Assembly: GCF_042477335.2 (NCBI RefSeq)
Contig: NC_091251.1
Coordinates: 86,381,501 to 86,445,500 of the forward strand
Source: Ovis canadensis
Lineage: Eukaryota; Chordata; Mammalia; Artiodactyla; Bovidae
Direction of reading: 5' to 3'
Length of the DNA: 64,000 bases
The notes beneath the pieces are model-generated. The model was not told the DNA's origin. It saw only the letters and a program-made list of their open reading frames with translations, and ran no database searches. This document shows positions 1 through 10,481 of this stretch, piece by piece (position 1 is the stretch's first letter; every line of letters starts with the position of its first letter). Made by a program: the position numbers and the translations under genes.

Positions 1-509
1 CTGGTATTCCCATCTCTTTCAGAATTTTCTACAGTTTATTGTGATCTGCACAGTCAAAGGCTTTGGCATAGTCAGTAAAGCAGAAATAGATGTTTTTCTG
101 GAATTCTCTTGCTTTTTCGATGATCCAGCAAATGTTCGCAATTTGATCTTTGATTCCTCTGCCTTTTCTAAAACCAGCTTGAACATCTGGAAGTTCATGG
201 TTCACTTATTGCTAAAGCCTGGCTTGGAGAATTTTGAGCATTACTTTACTAGCATGTGAGATGAGTGCGATTGTGTGGTAGTTTGAGCATTCTTTTGCAT
301 TGCCTTTCTTAGGCATTGGAATGAAAATTGACCTTTTCCAGTCCTGTGGCCACTGCTGAGTTTTCCAAGTTTGCTGGCATATTGAGTGCAGCACTTTCAC
401 AGCCTCATCTTTCAGGATTTGAAATAGCTCAACTGGAATTCCATCACCTCCTCTAGCTTTGTTTATAGTGATGCTTCCTAAAGCCCACTTGACTTCACAT
501 TCCAGGATT
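1..509 (-). mobile_element. BovB LINE, RT-region fragment, cut by the window edge
   Basis: This is the antisense of the BovB reverse transcriptase. Read on the minus strand it holds the conserved KA.GGDGIPVELFQ block near 410-470 and the first catalytic RT motif, DYAKAFDCVDH, near 45-85. The copy is 5'-truncated at about 509, where it abuts antisense L1 sequence, and its 3' part lies left of the window. Frames are broken, so this is a dead fragment. Confidence 0.9.
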
Positions 510-609
510 ATTGTACTTAGTATGATAATCTCTAGGTCCATCCATATTGCTGCAAATGGCATTATTTTGTTCTTTTTCATGGCTGAGTGATATTCCTTTG
601 TATATAGAT
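510..609 (-). mobile_element. L1 3' region fragment (antisense)
   Basis: Antisense artiodactyl L1 near its 3' end, recognised by the block at 528-560 (tccatccatattgctgcaaa). It continues at 1123 after a BovB insertion, so the 510-609, 1123-1345 and 2037-3692 pieces are one L1. Confidence 0.8.
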
Positions 610-1122
610 ACCTAGATAGCATATTGAAAAGCAGAGACATTACTTTGCTGACTAAGGTCCGTCTAGTCAAGGCTATAGTTTTTCCAGTGGTCATGTATGG
701 ATATGAGAGTTGGACTGTGAAGAAAGCTGAGCGCTGAAGAATTGATGCTTTTGAACTGTGGTGTTGGAGAAGACTCTTGAGAGTCCCTTGGACTGCAAGG
801 AGATCCAACCAGTCCATTCTGAAGGAGATCAACCCTGGGATTTCTTTGGAAGGAATGATGTTGAAGCTGAAACTCCAGTACTTTGGCCACCTCATGCGAA
901 GAGTTGACTTATTGGAAAAGACTCTGATGCTGGGAGGGATTGGGGGCAGGAGGAGAAGGGGACGACAGAGGATGAGATGGCTGGATGGCATCGCTGACTC
1001 AATGGACGTGAGTCTAAGTGAACTCCAAGAGTTGGTGATGGACAGGGAGGCCTGGCGTGCTGCGATTCATGGTGTCACAAAGAGTTGGACACAACTGAGC
1101 TACTGAACTGAACTGAACTGAA
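610..1122 (+). mobile_element. BovB LINE 3' end (5'-truncated)
   Basis: Sense-strand BovB C-terminal coding part and tail. An open frame at 777-1106 (109 aa) carries the typical [20 protein letters not shown] and [14 protein letters not shown] blocks and ends just before the CTGAA-repeat tail at 1104-1122. It is inserted in the antisense L1. I could not identify a convincing TSD. Confidence 0.92.
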
Positions 1123-1345
1123 CCATATATTCTTTATTCATTTATCTGTTGTTGGGCGTTTACGTTGTTTCCATATCCTCGTTGCTTCCATGTCCTGGCT
1201 ATTGTAAATAGAGTAATGAACATTTGGGATGCATGTATTTGTGTTTTTTTGCATATATCCTTGTGAATTATGGTTTTCTCTGGGTATATGCCCAGGAACA
1301 GGATTGCTGAATGATATGGTAGCTCTGTTTTTATTTTCTTATTTT
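1123..1345 (-). mobile_element. L1 3' region fragment (antisense, continuation)
   Basis: Continues the L1 at 510-609 after the BovB. It contains the antisense blocks near 1190 (tgtcctggctattgtaaata) and 1280 (gggtatatgcccaggaacag). It is interrupted at about 1346 by a composite insertion and resumes at 2037. Confidence 0.85.
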
Positions 1346-1489
1346 AATTTTTAAAATGTTTAAAATTAAAAAATTTTAATCTACAAGGGCTTTATTTTAC
1401 CTAATTTTTAAAATAAATTTGCACTGCTAATATTTATTTCATTTTCGATACTATTCAATGATTTTTATTTTTCAGTTTTTTTTAACTTT

Positions 1490-1738
1490 TTTTATTCAAC
1501 TATAAGCCAATTAACAATGTTGTGACAGTTTCAGGTGGACAACAAGGGACTCAATCATACATATACATGTATCCATTCTCCCCCAAACTTCCCTTCCATC
1601 CAGGTTGCCACATAATATTGAACAGAGTTCCTTGTGCTATACAGTAGGCCTTGTTGCTTATCCATTTTAAATATAGCATGTGTACAAGTTGATTCCAAGC
1701 TCTCTAACTGTCCCTTACCCCATCCTTTCCCCTTAAAT
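1490..1738 (-). mobile_element. L1 3'-UTR fragment (antisense) inside a composite insertion
   Basis: Resembles the antisense extreme 3' end of cetartiodactyl L1, with the block near 1625-1650 (cttgtgctatacagtaggcc). It lies in a 690-base insertion (1346-2036) that splits the surrounding L1. The first 140 bases of that insertion are AT-rich and unassigned. Confidence 0.65.
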
Positions 1739-1739
1739 C

Positions 1740-1848
1740 GGACCAGAATGGCTGACATGCTACAGTCAATGGAGTCTCAACTGCCTGGCATGCTGCAGTC
1801 CATGGGGTCTTCAAAGAGTCAAACACAACTTGGTGACAAACAACAGGT
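1740..1848 (+). repeat. BovA/BovB 3'-tail fragment, locally duplicated
   Basis: Contains the ruminant BovA tail (gcatgctgcagtccatgggg at 1788-1807, followed by a degraded agagtcggacacgact block). A poorer copy of the same tail lies just upstream at 1757-1775, so the unit looks partly duplicated. The source could be BovB, Bov-tA or Bov-A2; all share this 3' end. Confidence 0.6.
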
Positions 1849-2036
1849 CTTCATTGGAGCATGTGAGATCTTTGTTGTGGTGCACAGGTTCTAGAGCATG
1901 TGGCCTCTGTAGCTTGCAGCAAACAGGCTTAGTTGCTCTGTGGCATGTAGGATCTTAGTTCCCAGACCAGGGATGGAACGCATATCCCCCGAATTAGAAG
2001 GCAGATTCTTAACCACTGAATCACCAGGGAAGTCCC
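1849..2036 (-). mobile_element. CHR-type tRNA-derived SINE (antisense)
   Basis: The antisense tRNA-like head ends in ccaccaggga-type sequence at 2020-2034 (here atcaccagggaagtccc), preceded by the region of shortened 'gtggcacatg..ggatctt' units typical of the CHR family. It is incomplete at its 3' (left) side, where it meets the BovA tail. Confidence 0.75.
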
Positions 2037-3692
2037 TATTTTAGCTTTATAAGGAATCTTCATACTATTTTCCCTAGTGACTGTACCAAATTACATTCCC
2101 ACGAACAGTGTAGAAGGGTTGCTTTTCTGCACATTTTTGTCCAGTATTTATTGTTTGTAGATTTTTTTGATGATGGCCATTCTGACTGGTATGAGGCGAT
2201 ATTTCATTGTAGTTTTGATTTGAATTTCTTTAATAATTAGTGATGTTGAGCATTTTTTTCATGTACATTTTGGTCATCATTATGTTTTCTTTGGAAAAGT
2301 GTCTATTTAGATCTTCTGCCCATTTTTTGTTGTTTTTTTGTTTTTTTTTTAACATAGACCCTCATGTGCCATTTGTATATCTTGGAGATTAATCCCTTGT
2401 CAATCACATCATTTGCAAATATTTTATCCCATTCTGTCAGTTGTCTTTTTGCTTTGTTTATGGTTTCCTTTGCTATGCAAAGGCTTTTAAGTTTAAGTAG
2501 GTTCCTTTTGTTTGCTTTTTATTAATCTTATTTTCATTACTCTAGGAGATGGGTCAAAAAAGAACCTGCTGCAGTTTATGTCAAAGAGTGTTCTGCCTAT
2601 GTTCTACTCTTATGAGTTTTATAGTGTCTAGCCTTACAATTAGGTATTTGATCCACTTTTAGTTTGTTTTTACAGATAATGTTAGAGAATGTTCTAATTT
2701 CATTCTTTTACATGTAACTGTCCAATTTTCCTAGCACCACTTATTGAAGATATTGTCTTTTCTCCATTGTATATTCTTGTCTCCTTTGTCATAGATTAGG
2801 TGGCCATAGGTATATGAGTTCTATACTGTTCTAGTGATCTATATTTCTGTTTTTGTGCCAGTGCCATGCTGTTTTATTAACTGTACCTTTGTAGTATAAT
2901 CTGAAGCCAGGGTGCCTGATTCCTCCAGCCCTGTTATTCTTTCTCATAATTGCTTTGGCTATTTGGACTCTTTCGTGTTTCCATACAGATTAAATTTTTT
3001 TTGTTCTAATTCTGTGAAAAATGCCATTGGTAATTTGATAGGAATTGCACTGAATCTGTAGATTGGTTTGGGTAGTATAGTCATTTTCACAATACTGACT
3101 CTTCTGATCTAAGAAATGGTATATCCCTTCATCTCTTTGTGTCGTCTTTGATTTCTTTCATCAGGGTCTTATAGTTTTCTGAGTACAGGTCTTTTGCCTC
3201 CTTAGGCAGGCTTATTCCTAGGTATTTTATTCTTTTTGATGCCATGGTAAATGAGACCATTTCCTTAATTTCTCTTTCTGATTGTTTATTGTTAGCCTAT
3301 AGCAATGCAAGATATTTCTCTGTATTAATTTTGTATCCTACAATCTTCCTGAATTCATTGATAAACTCTAGTAGTTTTTTGGTTGCATTTTTAGGATTTC
3401 CCTATGTATAGTATCATGTCATCTACAAACAGTGACAGTTTTACTTCTTCTTTTCCAATTTGGATTCCTTTTATTTCTTTTTCTTCTCTCCTTTCTGTGG
3501 CCAGAACTTCCAAAATTAAGTTGAACAAAAGTGTTGACAATGGACATCCTTGTCTTGTTCTTGATCTTGGAATGTTTTCAGCTTCTCACTTTTGAGAACG
3601 ATGTTAGCTGTGTTTGTCATGTATAGCCTTTATTATGTTGAGATAAGTTCCCTCTATGCTCATTTTCTGGAGGATATTTTTTTATCATAAAC
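2037..3692 (-). mobile_element. L1 ORF2 3' half (antisense), degraded
   Basis: A long antisense L1 ORF2 stretch. Landmarks include the block near 2140-2190 (tttattgtttgtagattttt) and the ORF2 region near 3520-3600 that reads antisense through the RT domain. Minus-strand frames are full of stops, so it encodes nothing. It ends at about 3692 against an LTR-like repeat. Confidence 0.88.
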
Positions 3693-3885
3693 AAGTAGTG
3701 AAAGGAACATTGTTGCTTTAAGAAGTTACACAGCTACACAAAGAAGAAAGAGGGAAAAAAATTGATCTTTGTGGTTGAGCAGGCACTCCCATCTTTGAGG
3801 AGCTCTAGTTAATGTGTAATGCAGGTGCACACTGAGCTTTAGGTTTTTTCTTATTCTGCCTTAAAATATACATTTTATTTCATCG
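3693..3885 (-). repeat. LTR-like interspersed repeat, copy 1
   Basis: The reverse complement aligns by eye with 31645-31840 on the plus strand. The shared blocks are gcattacacattaac, ctcctcaaagatggga-type sequence and tgtaacttctta. The family looks like an old LTR, because the other copy continues to an AATAAA-containing end, but I cannot name it. Confidence 0.55.
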
Positions 3886-4025
3886 CCACATATCAACATA
3901 GATGATTCTCAAGAACAACATATTAAGAGAAAAGTTCAAGTCACAGAAGAAAAACACAGTACAATTTCATTTATACACAGACCAAAGAAATGCAAACTCA
4001 CATAATATACAGTGGTTACCTCTCA
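3886..4025 (+). mobile_element. Possible ancient L1 3' fragment
   Basis: The string of 'gatgattctcaagaac...acaatttcatttatacaca' resembles the sense 3' region of old mammalian L1, which describes the same order of blocks. It is highly diverged. It could be an unrelated AT-rich stretch. Confidence 0.35.
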
Positions 4026-4111
4026 AGCAAAGGCGAAAACACACAAAGTGACTTCTAAGATACCAGCAATTTTCTGTTTCTGAATTTGGAATGGTTGGTT
4101 GATCCTTTTGG

Positions 4112-4221
4112 GTTTCCCTCGTGGCTCAGATGGAGAAGAATTTGCCTGTAATGCAGGAGACCCAGATTTGATCCGTGGATCAGGAAGATCCCCTGGAGAA
4201 GGAAATGGCAACCCACTCCAT
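4112..4221 (+). mobile_element. Bov-tA SINE, 3'-truncated
   Basis: tRNA-like head with a degraded A box (gtggctcagatgg) and B box (agatttgatccgt), then the start of the BovA unit (gaaggaaatggcaacccact), which stops at about 4221. The missing 3' half is unusual for a retroposed SINE and suggests later deletion. Confidence 0.85.
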
Positions 4222-4461
4222 ATTAGTATAATCTAAATTGTGCAGATACATTTTTTAAAAAGAGAATTAAAAATTTAAAAATTAGGACCATCATGGTGGA
4301 GTTGCGTTTCATCATACCACAGCAAAGTCTGTGGCACATTTGCCAGAGTTTATGGACTTGTTGTACGCAGGCAACTGAGATTATATCAATGTTAGGGTAT
4401 TACTGTACTTATAGAATACATTTATGGTATACCTATTGTCAAAGTTCACTTTTACTTGCAA

Positions 4462-4960
4462 ATGGCAGAAACTCAAACTAGTTTAAACACACAAAAAAGT
4501 ATCTATTGACTCTATAACTGAGAAATGCAAGATTGCTTCCAGCTTCAACTACAGCTAGATTCAGATTCTCAGATGATATCATGGGAACGCTGTCACAAAC
4601 CCACCATTCTCAACATTTTCTTGTTGCTGTTTTTAGATTTATTCTTTCACAAGTTTTCTCCGAGTGGTGGCAATGATGGCCATTTGCCAGTCTAGACTTC
4701 TGTTTTCCTTACAATAGCGGAAGAGTGCCTTTTCTTCAGCATTGTTAGCAAATGTCCTAAAGAGGATTGCGATTATCCTTGCTTGATCCCTCTTCCTGAT
4801 CAATCCCTGCTGCCACAGATGTGCAGTATCTAGCTAGGTCTGTGCCATCTGTGTATTTCCTAAGGTTGTGGTGGTGGTGGTGGTAGATCCAGAAGGGGAT
4901 GCCTGGTGGAGAAGGGCAGGGAATCAGCCCCACAAAAAATGGAGTCCCCACAAGAAAGCA
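4462..4960 (+). repeat. Probable ancient mammalian interspersed repeat
   Basis: The order of blocks resembles an old mammalian repeat I recall but cannot name: a 'caaactagtttaaacacaca' start, a mid region ending 'gtggcaatgatggcc', and a 'ggggatgcctggtgg..cagccccac' end. It contains a short (GTG)n run at 4866-4883. The flanks 4222-4461 and 4961-5609 show no feature. Confidence 0.4.
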
Positions 4961-5609
4961 GTGAGGAAATGTCTACTGGGTAGAAAAAGAATTATAGCAC
5001 AGGCGATACTAAAGTTGCCTGTCATGTCCAGCATCTTGTGTTTGTTGCTCACAAGGATAATTTTAGATCCTGAGTATACACTCCTTTTCAGATTCTTAAA
5101 CTTTGGAATAATCTCCAAGAAATTATTATCTGTCTTATGGTATATGAAATATTTCAGTACATGAACCTGGCAAGTATCCAACAATATTATAGTTCACAGA
5201 TTATCTCTATTAATAGAATTTCTCAAGAAAGTCATGTATTGCAGCAATGCATAATGTAATGTTTTATGATTTATGCAAAATGATTCACAAATTATCTTGA
5301 TCAGTGGCCCCACAGTGTCAATGCCAGTAGCATTTCCCTTGGCTTAATTGCTTACTCATGGACTAATTATTTTACTTTGTGTAAAATCTCATCTTGTTGC
5401 CCAAGATATCAGGCAAGTGCTATGAATTTCTGACTAGATTTTGGAGCTCATTTACAGACAATTTTATCCATTACTTCCCCAATTTTCTCAGTTTCCATTT
5501 TGATTAATAAACTATTAATTCTTACTCTCTACCTATCTCATCACTCAGAGTCATTTCATTATGTTTATAGAATTTGAGGTCAAAGAAGTGTTGTGTTGAA
5601 GGCAATATG
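4961..5609. other. No recognisable feature
   Basis: AT-rich sequence. I see no repeat family, conserved reading frame or RNA gene. The small open frames here have no recognisable domains and no coding-like composition. Confidence 0.5.
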
Positions 5610-5644
5610 TGTGGTGGTTAGGAGATAAGCTTTAGAGACAAGTA
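5610..5644 (+). repeat. MIR SINE, 5' part
   Basis: The tgtggtggttaggagataag block matches the MIR 5' region. The rest of the element is at 6995-7165; a BovB insertion splits it. The last 11 bases (5634-5644, agagacaagta) are the left TSD copy. Confidence 0.6.
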
Positions 5645-6994
5645 TGTTCAGTTCAGTTCAGTCGCTCAGTCGCGTCCAACTCGTTGCGACCCCATGAACC
5701 ACAGCACGCCAGGCCTCCCTGTCCATCACCATCTCCCGGAGTTCACTCAGACTCACGTCCATCGAGTCCGTGATGCCATCCAGCCATCTCATCCTCTGTC
5801 GTCCCCTTCTCCTCCTGCCCCCAATCCCTCCCAGCATCAGAGTCTTTTCCAATGAGTCAACTCTTCACATGAGGTGGCCAAAGTACTGGAGCTTCAGCTT
5901 TAGCATCATTCCTTCCAAAGAAATCCCAGGGTTGATCTCCTTCAGAATGGACTGGTTGGATCTCCTTGCAGTCCAAGGGACTCTCAAGAGTCTTCTCCAA
6001 CACCATAGTTCAAAAGCATCAATTCTTTGGCACTCAGCTTTCTTCACAGTCCAACTCTCACAGCCATACATGACCACAGGAAAAACCATAGCCTTGACTA
6101 GACGGACCTTAGTCGGCAAAATAATGTCTCTGCTTTTGAATATACTATCTAGGTTGGTCATAACTTTTCTTCCAAGGAGTAAGCGTCTTTTAATTTCATG
6201 GCTGCAGTCACTATCTGCAGTGATTTTGGAGCCCAGAAAAATAAAGCCAGCCACTGTTTCCACTGTTTTCCCATCTATTTCCCATGAAGTGATGGGACCA
6301 GATGCCATGATCTTCATTTTCTGAATGTTGAGCTTTAAGCCAACTTTTTTGCTATCCTCTATCACTTTCATCAAGAGGCTTTTTAGTTCCTCTTCAATTT
6401 CTGCCGTAAGGGTGGTGTCATCTGCATATCTGAGGTTATTGATATTTCTCCTGGCAATCTTGATTCCAGCTTGTGTTTCTTCCAGTCCAGCGTTTCTCAT
6501 GATGTACTCTGCATATCAGTTAAATAATCGGGGTGACAATATACAGCCTTGACATACTCCTTTTCCTATTTGGAACCAGTCTGTTGTCCCATGTCCAGTT
6601 CTAACTATTGCTTCCTGACCTGCATACAGATTTCTCAAGAGGCAGGTCAGGTGGTCTGGTATTCCCATCTCTTTCAGAATTTTCCACAGTTGATTGTGAT
6701 CCACACAGTCAAAGGCTTTGGCATAGTCAATAAAGCAGAAATAGATGTTTTTCTGGAATTCTCTTGCTTTTTCGATGATCCAGCGGATGTTGGCAATTTG
6801 ATCTCTGGTTCCTCTGCCTTTTCTAAAACCAGCTTGAACATCAGGGAGTTCATGGTTCACGTATTGCTGAAGCCTGGCTTGGAGAATTTTGAGCATTACT
6901 TTACTAGCATGTGAGATGAGTGCAATTGTGCAGTAGTTTGAGCATTCTTTGGCATTGCCTTTCTTTGGAATTTGAATGAAAACTGACCTTTTCC
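5645..6994 (-). mobile_element. BovB LINE, 1.35 kb, 5'-truncated, with TSD
   Basis: Antisense BovB running from its CTGAA tail (left) into the middle of the RT domain (right). It is flanked by an exact 11-bp TSD, agagacaagta, at 5634-5644 and 6995-7005. A 211-aa sense frame at 5865-6500 holds the catalytic YADD (codons 6417-6428) and the [10 protein letters not shown] block. Upstream RT sequence at 6516 onward is in the same frame but is cut off by one TGA codon (6516-6518) where the family has Leu in LFNLYAEY. The truncated 5' end removes the endonuclease, so the copy is dead. Confidence 0.95.
5865..6500 (-). pseudogene. BovB reverse-transcriptase remnant (YADD intact)
   Basis: A 211-aa open frame starting at an internal Met of the RT. 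YADD lies at residues 25-28, followed by the KSLLMKV, LNIQKMKIMASGP and GCESW blocks of the BovB palm and C-terminal region. The N-terminal palm motifs are in the upstream frame beyond a nonsense codon. It has no endonuclease domain and no promoter of its own. It is part of the 5645-6994 element, not a host gene. Confidence 0.9.
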
Positions 6995-7165
6995 AGAGAC
7001 AAGTAAAAGTAAGCTCAATTCCTAGCTCTATTACTTGTTGGCTCTGTGATATTGGAATAAATAACAATGCTTACCTCATAGGAATTTTGCAAAGAATGAA
7101 TGAGGTTATTTATGTAAAAAGTTTAACAGTGCACAGCTTATAGGAAACATTTAATAAATTGTTGT
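6995..7165 (+). repeat. MIR SINE, 3' part
   Basis: Continuation of the MIR at 5610, with the ctctgtgatattgg and ttacctcatagg blocks and an aataaattgttgtt end. It begins with the right TSD copy (6995-7005) of the BovB insertion. Confidence 0.75.
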
Positions 7166-7670
7166 TATTGTTGATCCTCTTCTCTTTAAAAGATGCTAAA
7201 ATTGCTATTTTTCCCCCTTTGACGTAGTCATTGTAGTTTTTAAGTTTTCTATTTCCTTCCATCCTTTATTCTAGTTTCCTACCTTGTGGTTGCTAAAAGA
7301 AAATATATTTTGACAATGAAAGATCCTGAAATAAAGCAATACCTCACTTAAAGAAAAACTGGTTTAGAGAGTGAAATGAATTTGTGGAGCAGTTTTGTTT
7401 AGAGTTGGTATTTAAAATTGGCAGTTATTAAATATACAATACATGAAGAGACAATTTGACTATAAAATACATAGACCACCGTGAAACTTTATGAAATTTT
7501 AGAAACTTACAGGAACCCTAGGTTGGATTTCCTTATCATTGTTGCTTTGTGACTCATATTTATGAAATAGGAAAAAGTTGAAGAAAAGGACATTACAAAA
7601 AGAAAGAAAACACAAAAAATGTAAAGATTTTATTGCCACACTAAAGAATGTTTTTAACTGGAGTTGTGCG
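7166..7670. other. No recognisable feature
   Basis: AT-rich sequence with purine-rich patches near 7560-7620. I see no repeat family or coding signal. Confidence 0.5.
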
Positions 7671-7675
7671 TGGGT

Positions 7676-7885
7676 AGGGCTTCCCAGGTGCCACTAGTAG
7701 CAAAGAACCCGCCTGCCACTGAAGGAGACATAGGAGACGTAAGTTTGATCCCTGGGTCAGGAAGCTCCCCTGGAGGAGGGCATGGCAGCCCACTCTAATA
7801 TTCTTGCCTGGAGAATCCCATGGACAGAGGAGCCTGGTGGGCTACAGTCCATAGGTTCACACAGAGTCGGACACAACTGAAGTGA
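7676..7885 (+). mobile_element. Bov-tA SINE
   Basis: tRNA-like head (gggcttcccaggtgccacta) with a small internal duplication before the B box, then a full BovA unit ending agagtcggacacaactgaag. Possible imperfect TSD: tgtgcgtggg at the left and tgtgtatggg at the right. Confidence 0.9.
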
Positions 7886-7968
7886 CTTAGCATGCTCACA
7901 CGTGCATGTGTATGGGATCTGTGTGATAAACTTTCTGTATTGAATTGATTAGATAAGTAAGTGCTTTT

Positions 7969-8018
7969 TTAAAATTTCTTTTTAATTGAAGGATAATGCT
8001 TTACAGTGTTGTTAGATC
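7969..8018 (-). mobile_element. Very short L1 3'-end insertion with TSD
   Basis: About 50 bases matching the antisense extreme 3' end of artiodactyl L1 (tttttaattgaaggataatg). It is flanked by a 9-bp direct repeat, agtgctttt, at 7960-7968 and 8019-8027. It would be a retrotransposition product truncated almost at once. Confidence 0.6.
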
Positions 8019-8244
8019 AGTGCTTTTAAGTTGAGATACACTGCTCCCAAGTCTGTATTACACCACGTTTACAATTTTTTGTTAGTAAATTTAAACAGAT
8101 AGACTGTTAAGGTGTCAGATTTTACTGCAATATTCTTATGATTCTGAATTTGTTATAAAAAAGTTTTAGAAACATTCTTGATGCCATTAACAAAAGAACC
8201 TTGACAGTGAAGGTTTTTACTTTCTGTTGTTACTTTCTTATTTT

Positions 8245-8456
8245 GCTTTTTGTTATTGTTTAGTCTCTAAGTCGTGTCCAACTTTGTGAGCCCCATGGAC
8301 TGTAGCATGCCAGGCTCCTCTGTCCATCAGATTTCTCAGGCAAGTGGGTTGCTGTTTCCTTCTCCAGAGGATCTTCCTGACCCAGGGATTGAACCTACCT
8401 TTTCTGAATTGGCAGGCATATTCTTTATCACTGAGCCACCAGGGAAGCCTTCCTTT
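8245..8456 (-). mobile_element. Bov-tA SINE (antisense)
   Basis: Antisense BovA (cgtgtccaactttgtgagcc) followed by the antisense tRNA-like head ending gagccaccagggaagcc at 8433-8449. The element is complete in outline. Confidence 0.93.
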
Positions 8457-9376
8457 TAGTTTTACCCTTTTAGTAATACACGGTCACATTCTAGTTGAAA
8501 GCTGGTCATAACTTTAACAGTTTTCAATTAGTATTTCACACTTATTTAACAGTATAAATTGGAAATTTTTTGGATATTATTGGAATATCCAGACATTGAA
8601 AATGTTGGAAACTATAAAGGATAAAAATATTAGTTGTGTTTCTCTGATCTATGAGTTTTTCTCCCAGTGGCTTGAAAATAATTTTTTAAGTTATGGTTGT
8701 TCAATGAACCTAATGTTTATTGGAATAAGACTATGTCACTATTTATCTTAAAAATAGTTGGGCTGAAATATTAACTGAATCTTATACCTATTCAAAGATT
8801 TATCAATAATATGCTGATAAAATATCTAGCCTCATCTCAGTTCAGCCAAAAGCTCAAAGATTAATTCATCTGCCTCTTGTCGAGTATTTGTTTTCAGTAA
8901 TTTAGGAGTAAATGACCAAAGAAAGGAATACATGGCCTAAAGAAGGATTAGAGTGGTAGAAATGGTTGTTTCAAGTTTCAAAGAGTGCTTTCAATCTCTT
9001 TCATTCTTTACAACTTAAGCTGCTTATTTTGTTTGACATGTTTCTTCAGTGACTGCTGTTAATAGCACCTCTTTGTTCTGGATATCTGCTTTTATTTTCT
9101 TTCACAGATGTTGTTGGCTTAATTGATTTTATAATTCAAACTTTTCCTTACCTTGGACCTCCACCTGACTTTTGATTTATCCATTTTTCTGTTGCCCACA
9201 CAGGAAGGCTAGCTTTGTTTAATAGCAATTCTAGCTTGTGGATGCTGGTGGAAGAAATATAGTGTAATGACTCCACAGTTAGAGTCCCTGTGCCTTCAGA
9301 CCTCCTGGAAAGAGGTTCCCTTGGTAAATGCCTCTGGTCTAACAGACCCTAAAGAATTAAAGAATCTCTCTTTGGC
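8457..9376. other. No recognisable feature
   Basis: AT-rich, apparently single-copy sequence of about 0.9 kb. No frame of note and no repeat block recognised. Confidence 0.5.
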
Positions 9377-9497
9377 AAGTGTGTGTGCGTGCATGTGTAT
9401 CTCTACATTTATCTACACACACACACGCACACACACATATATATATATACCACATACAAATGTAAATACATATATATATGTGTATATATATATATCA
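9377..9497. repeat. Compound CA/TA microsatellite
   Basis: GT-rich start (gtgtgtgcgtgcatgtgtat), then a (CA)n run near 9416-9438 and two (TA)n runs near 9438-9450 and 9470-9494. Likely length-polymorphic. Confidence 0.9.
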
Positions 9498-10271
9498 TAG
9501 AAGCAAAAATATAGATTAAAATAAGCTCTTCACAACAACAAATCAAATTAATGCTAGCCCACAACAGAATATCATGTCTATCTAAATAGCATGTTAAAGA
9601 AAGGCTTGTCTCATAAAACCATCTGTGTTGGATTTACTAGAAATGTTATCAGTGCACAATTCTTCTTGCCCTTTAGTTTCATTTCAGCATTTATACGGGC
9701 ATTTATGTCAACATGGGCTGTTGCCCTTTTGAATTTATGAATCTTGTGTATTCAATATTTCTATATATTTATGAATGTGTATATTTTACAACAAATCAAA
9801 AGTATATTTTTCTATACATATGATTTCATCTATATAAAAATGTATAAAAAAGATTAGAGAGAATACACAAAATGACAACAATGATTGTCTCTTGGATTTT
9901 TCCTTCATTTTATTTTCATGTCATTTTCAAATTCTCAATAATTATCTTTACAATTTGCAGAAATTAAATAAGACATTGTTTTAACATATTCATAAAACTG
10001 TATGGTGATTGTTAGTATGTAATGACTATTTTAAAGGTTAGCAGTCCAAATGCAGTAATTTAGCATTTTATATGTAGCTGTACATTTCAGTTTATTCCTT
10101 TTGAGAATAACTTTTAATTCCTTTTGAGAATAAACTTTTCCAGAGTTTTCTCAAAATATAAACAAAATGACTTAATCAAAGCATACTAACTTAAAAAAAG
10201 TGATCTGCAAGCTTTTCTGCATATTATTTATTTTTACATTAAATATATTTCTATACTAACGTATAATGTAT
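9498..10271. other. No recognisable feature
   Basis: Strongly AT-rich. A 15-base direct repeat occurs at about 10096-10110 and 10114-10128 (taattccttttgaga-type). No other structure was recognised. Confidence 0.5.
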
Positions 10272-10472
10272 GTTCCCTCATAGCTCAGTTGGTAAATCAT
10301 CTGCCTGCAATGCAGGAGATCTGGGTTCGATTCCTGGGTTGGGAAGATCCCCTGGAGAAGGAAATGGCAACCCACTCCAGTATTCTTGCCTGGAGAATCC
10401 CATGGACAGAGGAGCCTGGCAGGCTACAGTCCATGGGACTGCAAGAGTCAGACACAACTTAGTGACTAAACC
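10272..10472 (+). mobile_element. Bov-tA SINE
   Basis: Well-preserved head with A box (tagctcagttggt) and B box (gggttcgattcct), then the whole BovA unit ending agacacaacttagtgactaa, and a short (CAC)n tail at 10470-10481. These are internal pol III promoter elements inherited from a tRNA. Confidence 0.95.
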
Positions 10473-10481
10473 ACCACCACC

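Noticed and set aside
212..991. 259-aa minus-strand open frame
   Set aside because: It runs across BovB, L1 and an oppositely oriented BovB, so it cannot be one coding sequence.
1104..1122. CTGAA tandem runs as a CRISPR-like or satellite array
   Set aside because: They are the normal 3' tail repeats of BovB and recur at every BovB 3' end.
5770..6324. Long plus-strand open frame (184 aa); similar frames at 29607-30176, 32751-33305 and 53599-54285 (minus)
   Set aside because: Each is the antisense of a BovB RT and repeats the same translated text from copy to copy. They are shadows of the LINE, not genes.
10272..10345. tRNA genes at the SINE heads
   Set aside because: The A and B boxes are tRNA-like, but each is followed by BovA or a SINE tail and the arms do not pair as a working tRNA. 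They are SINE promoters.
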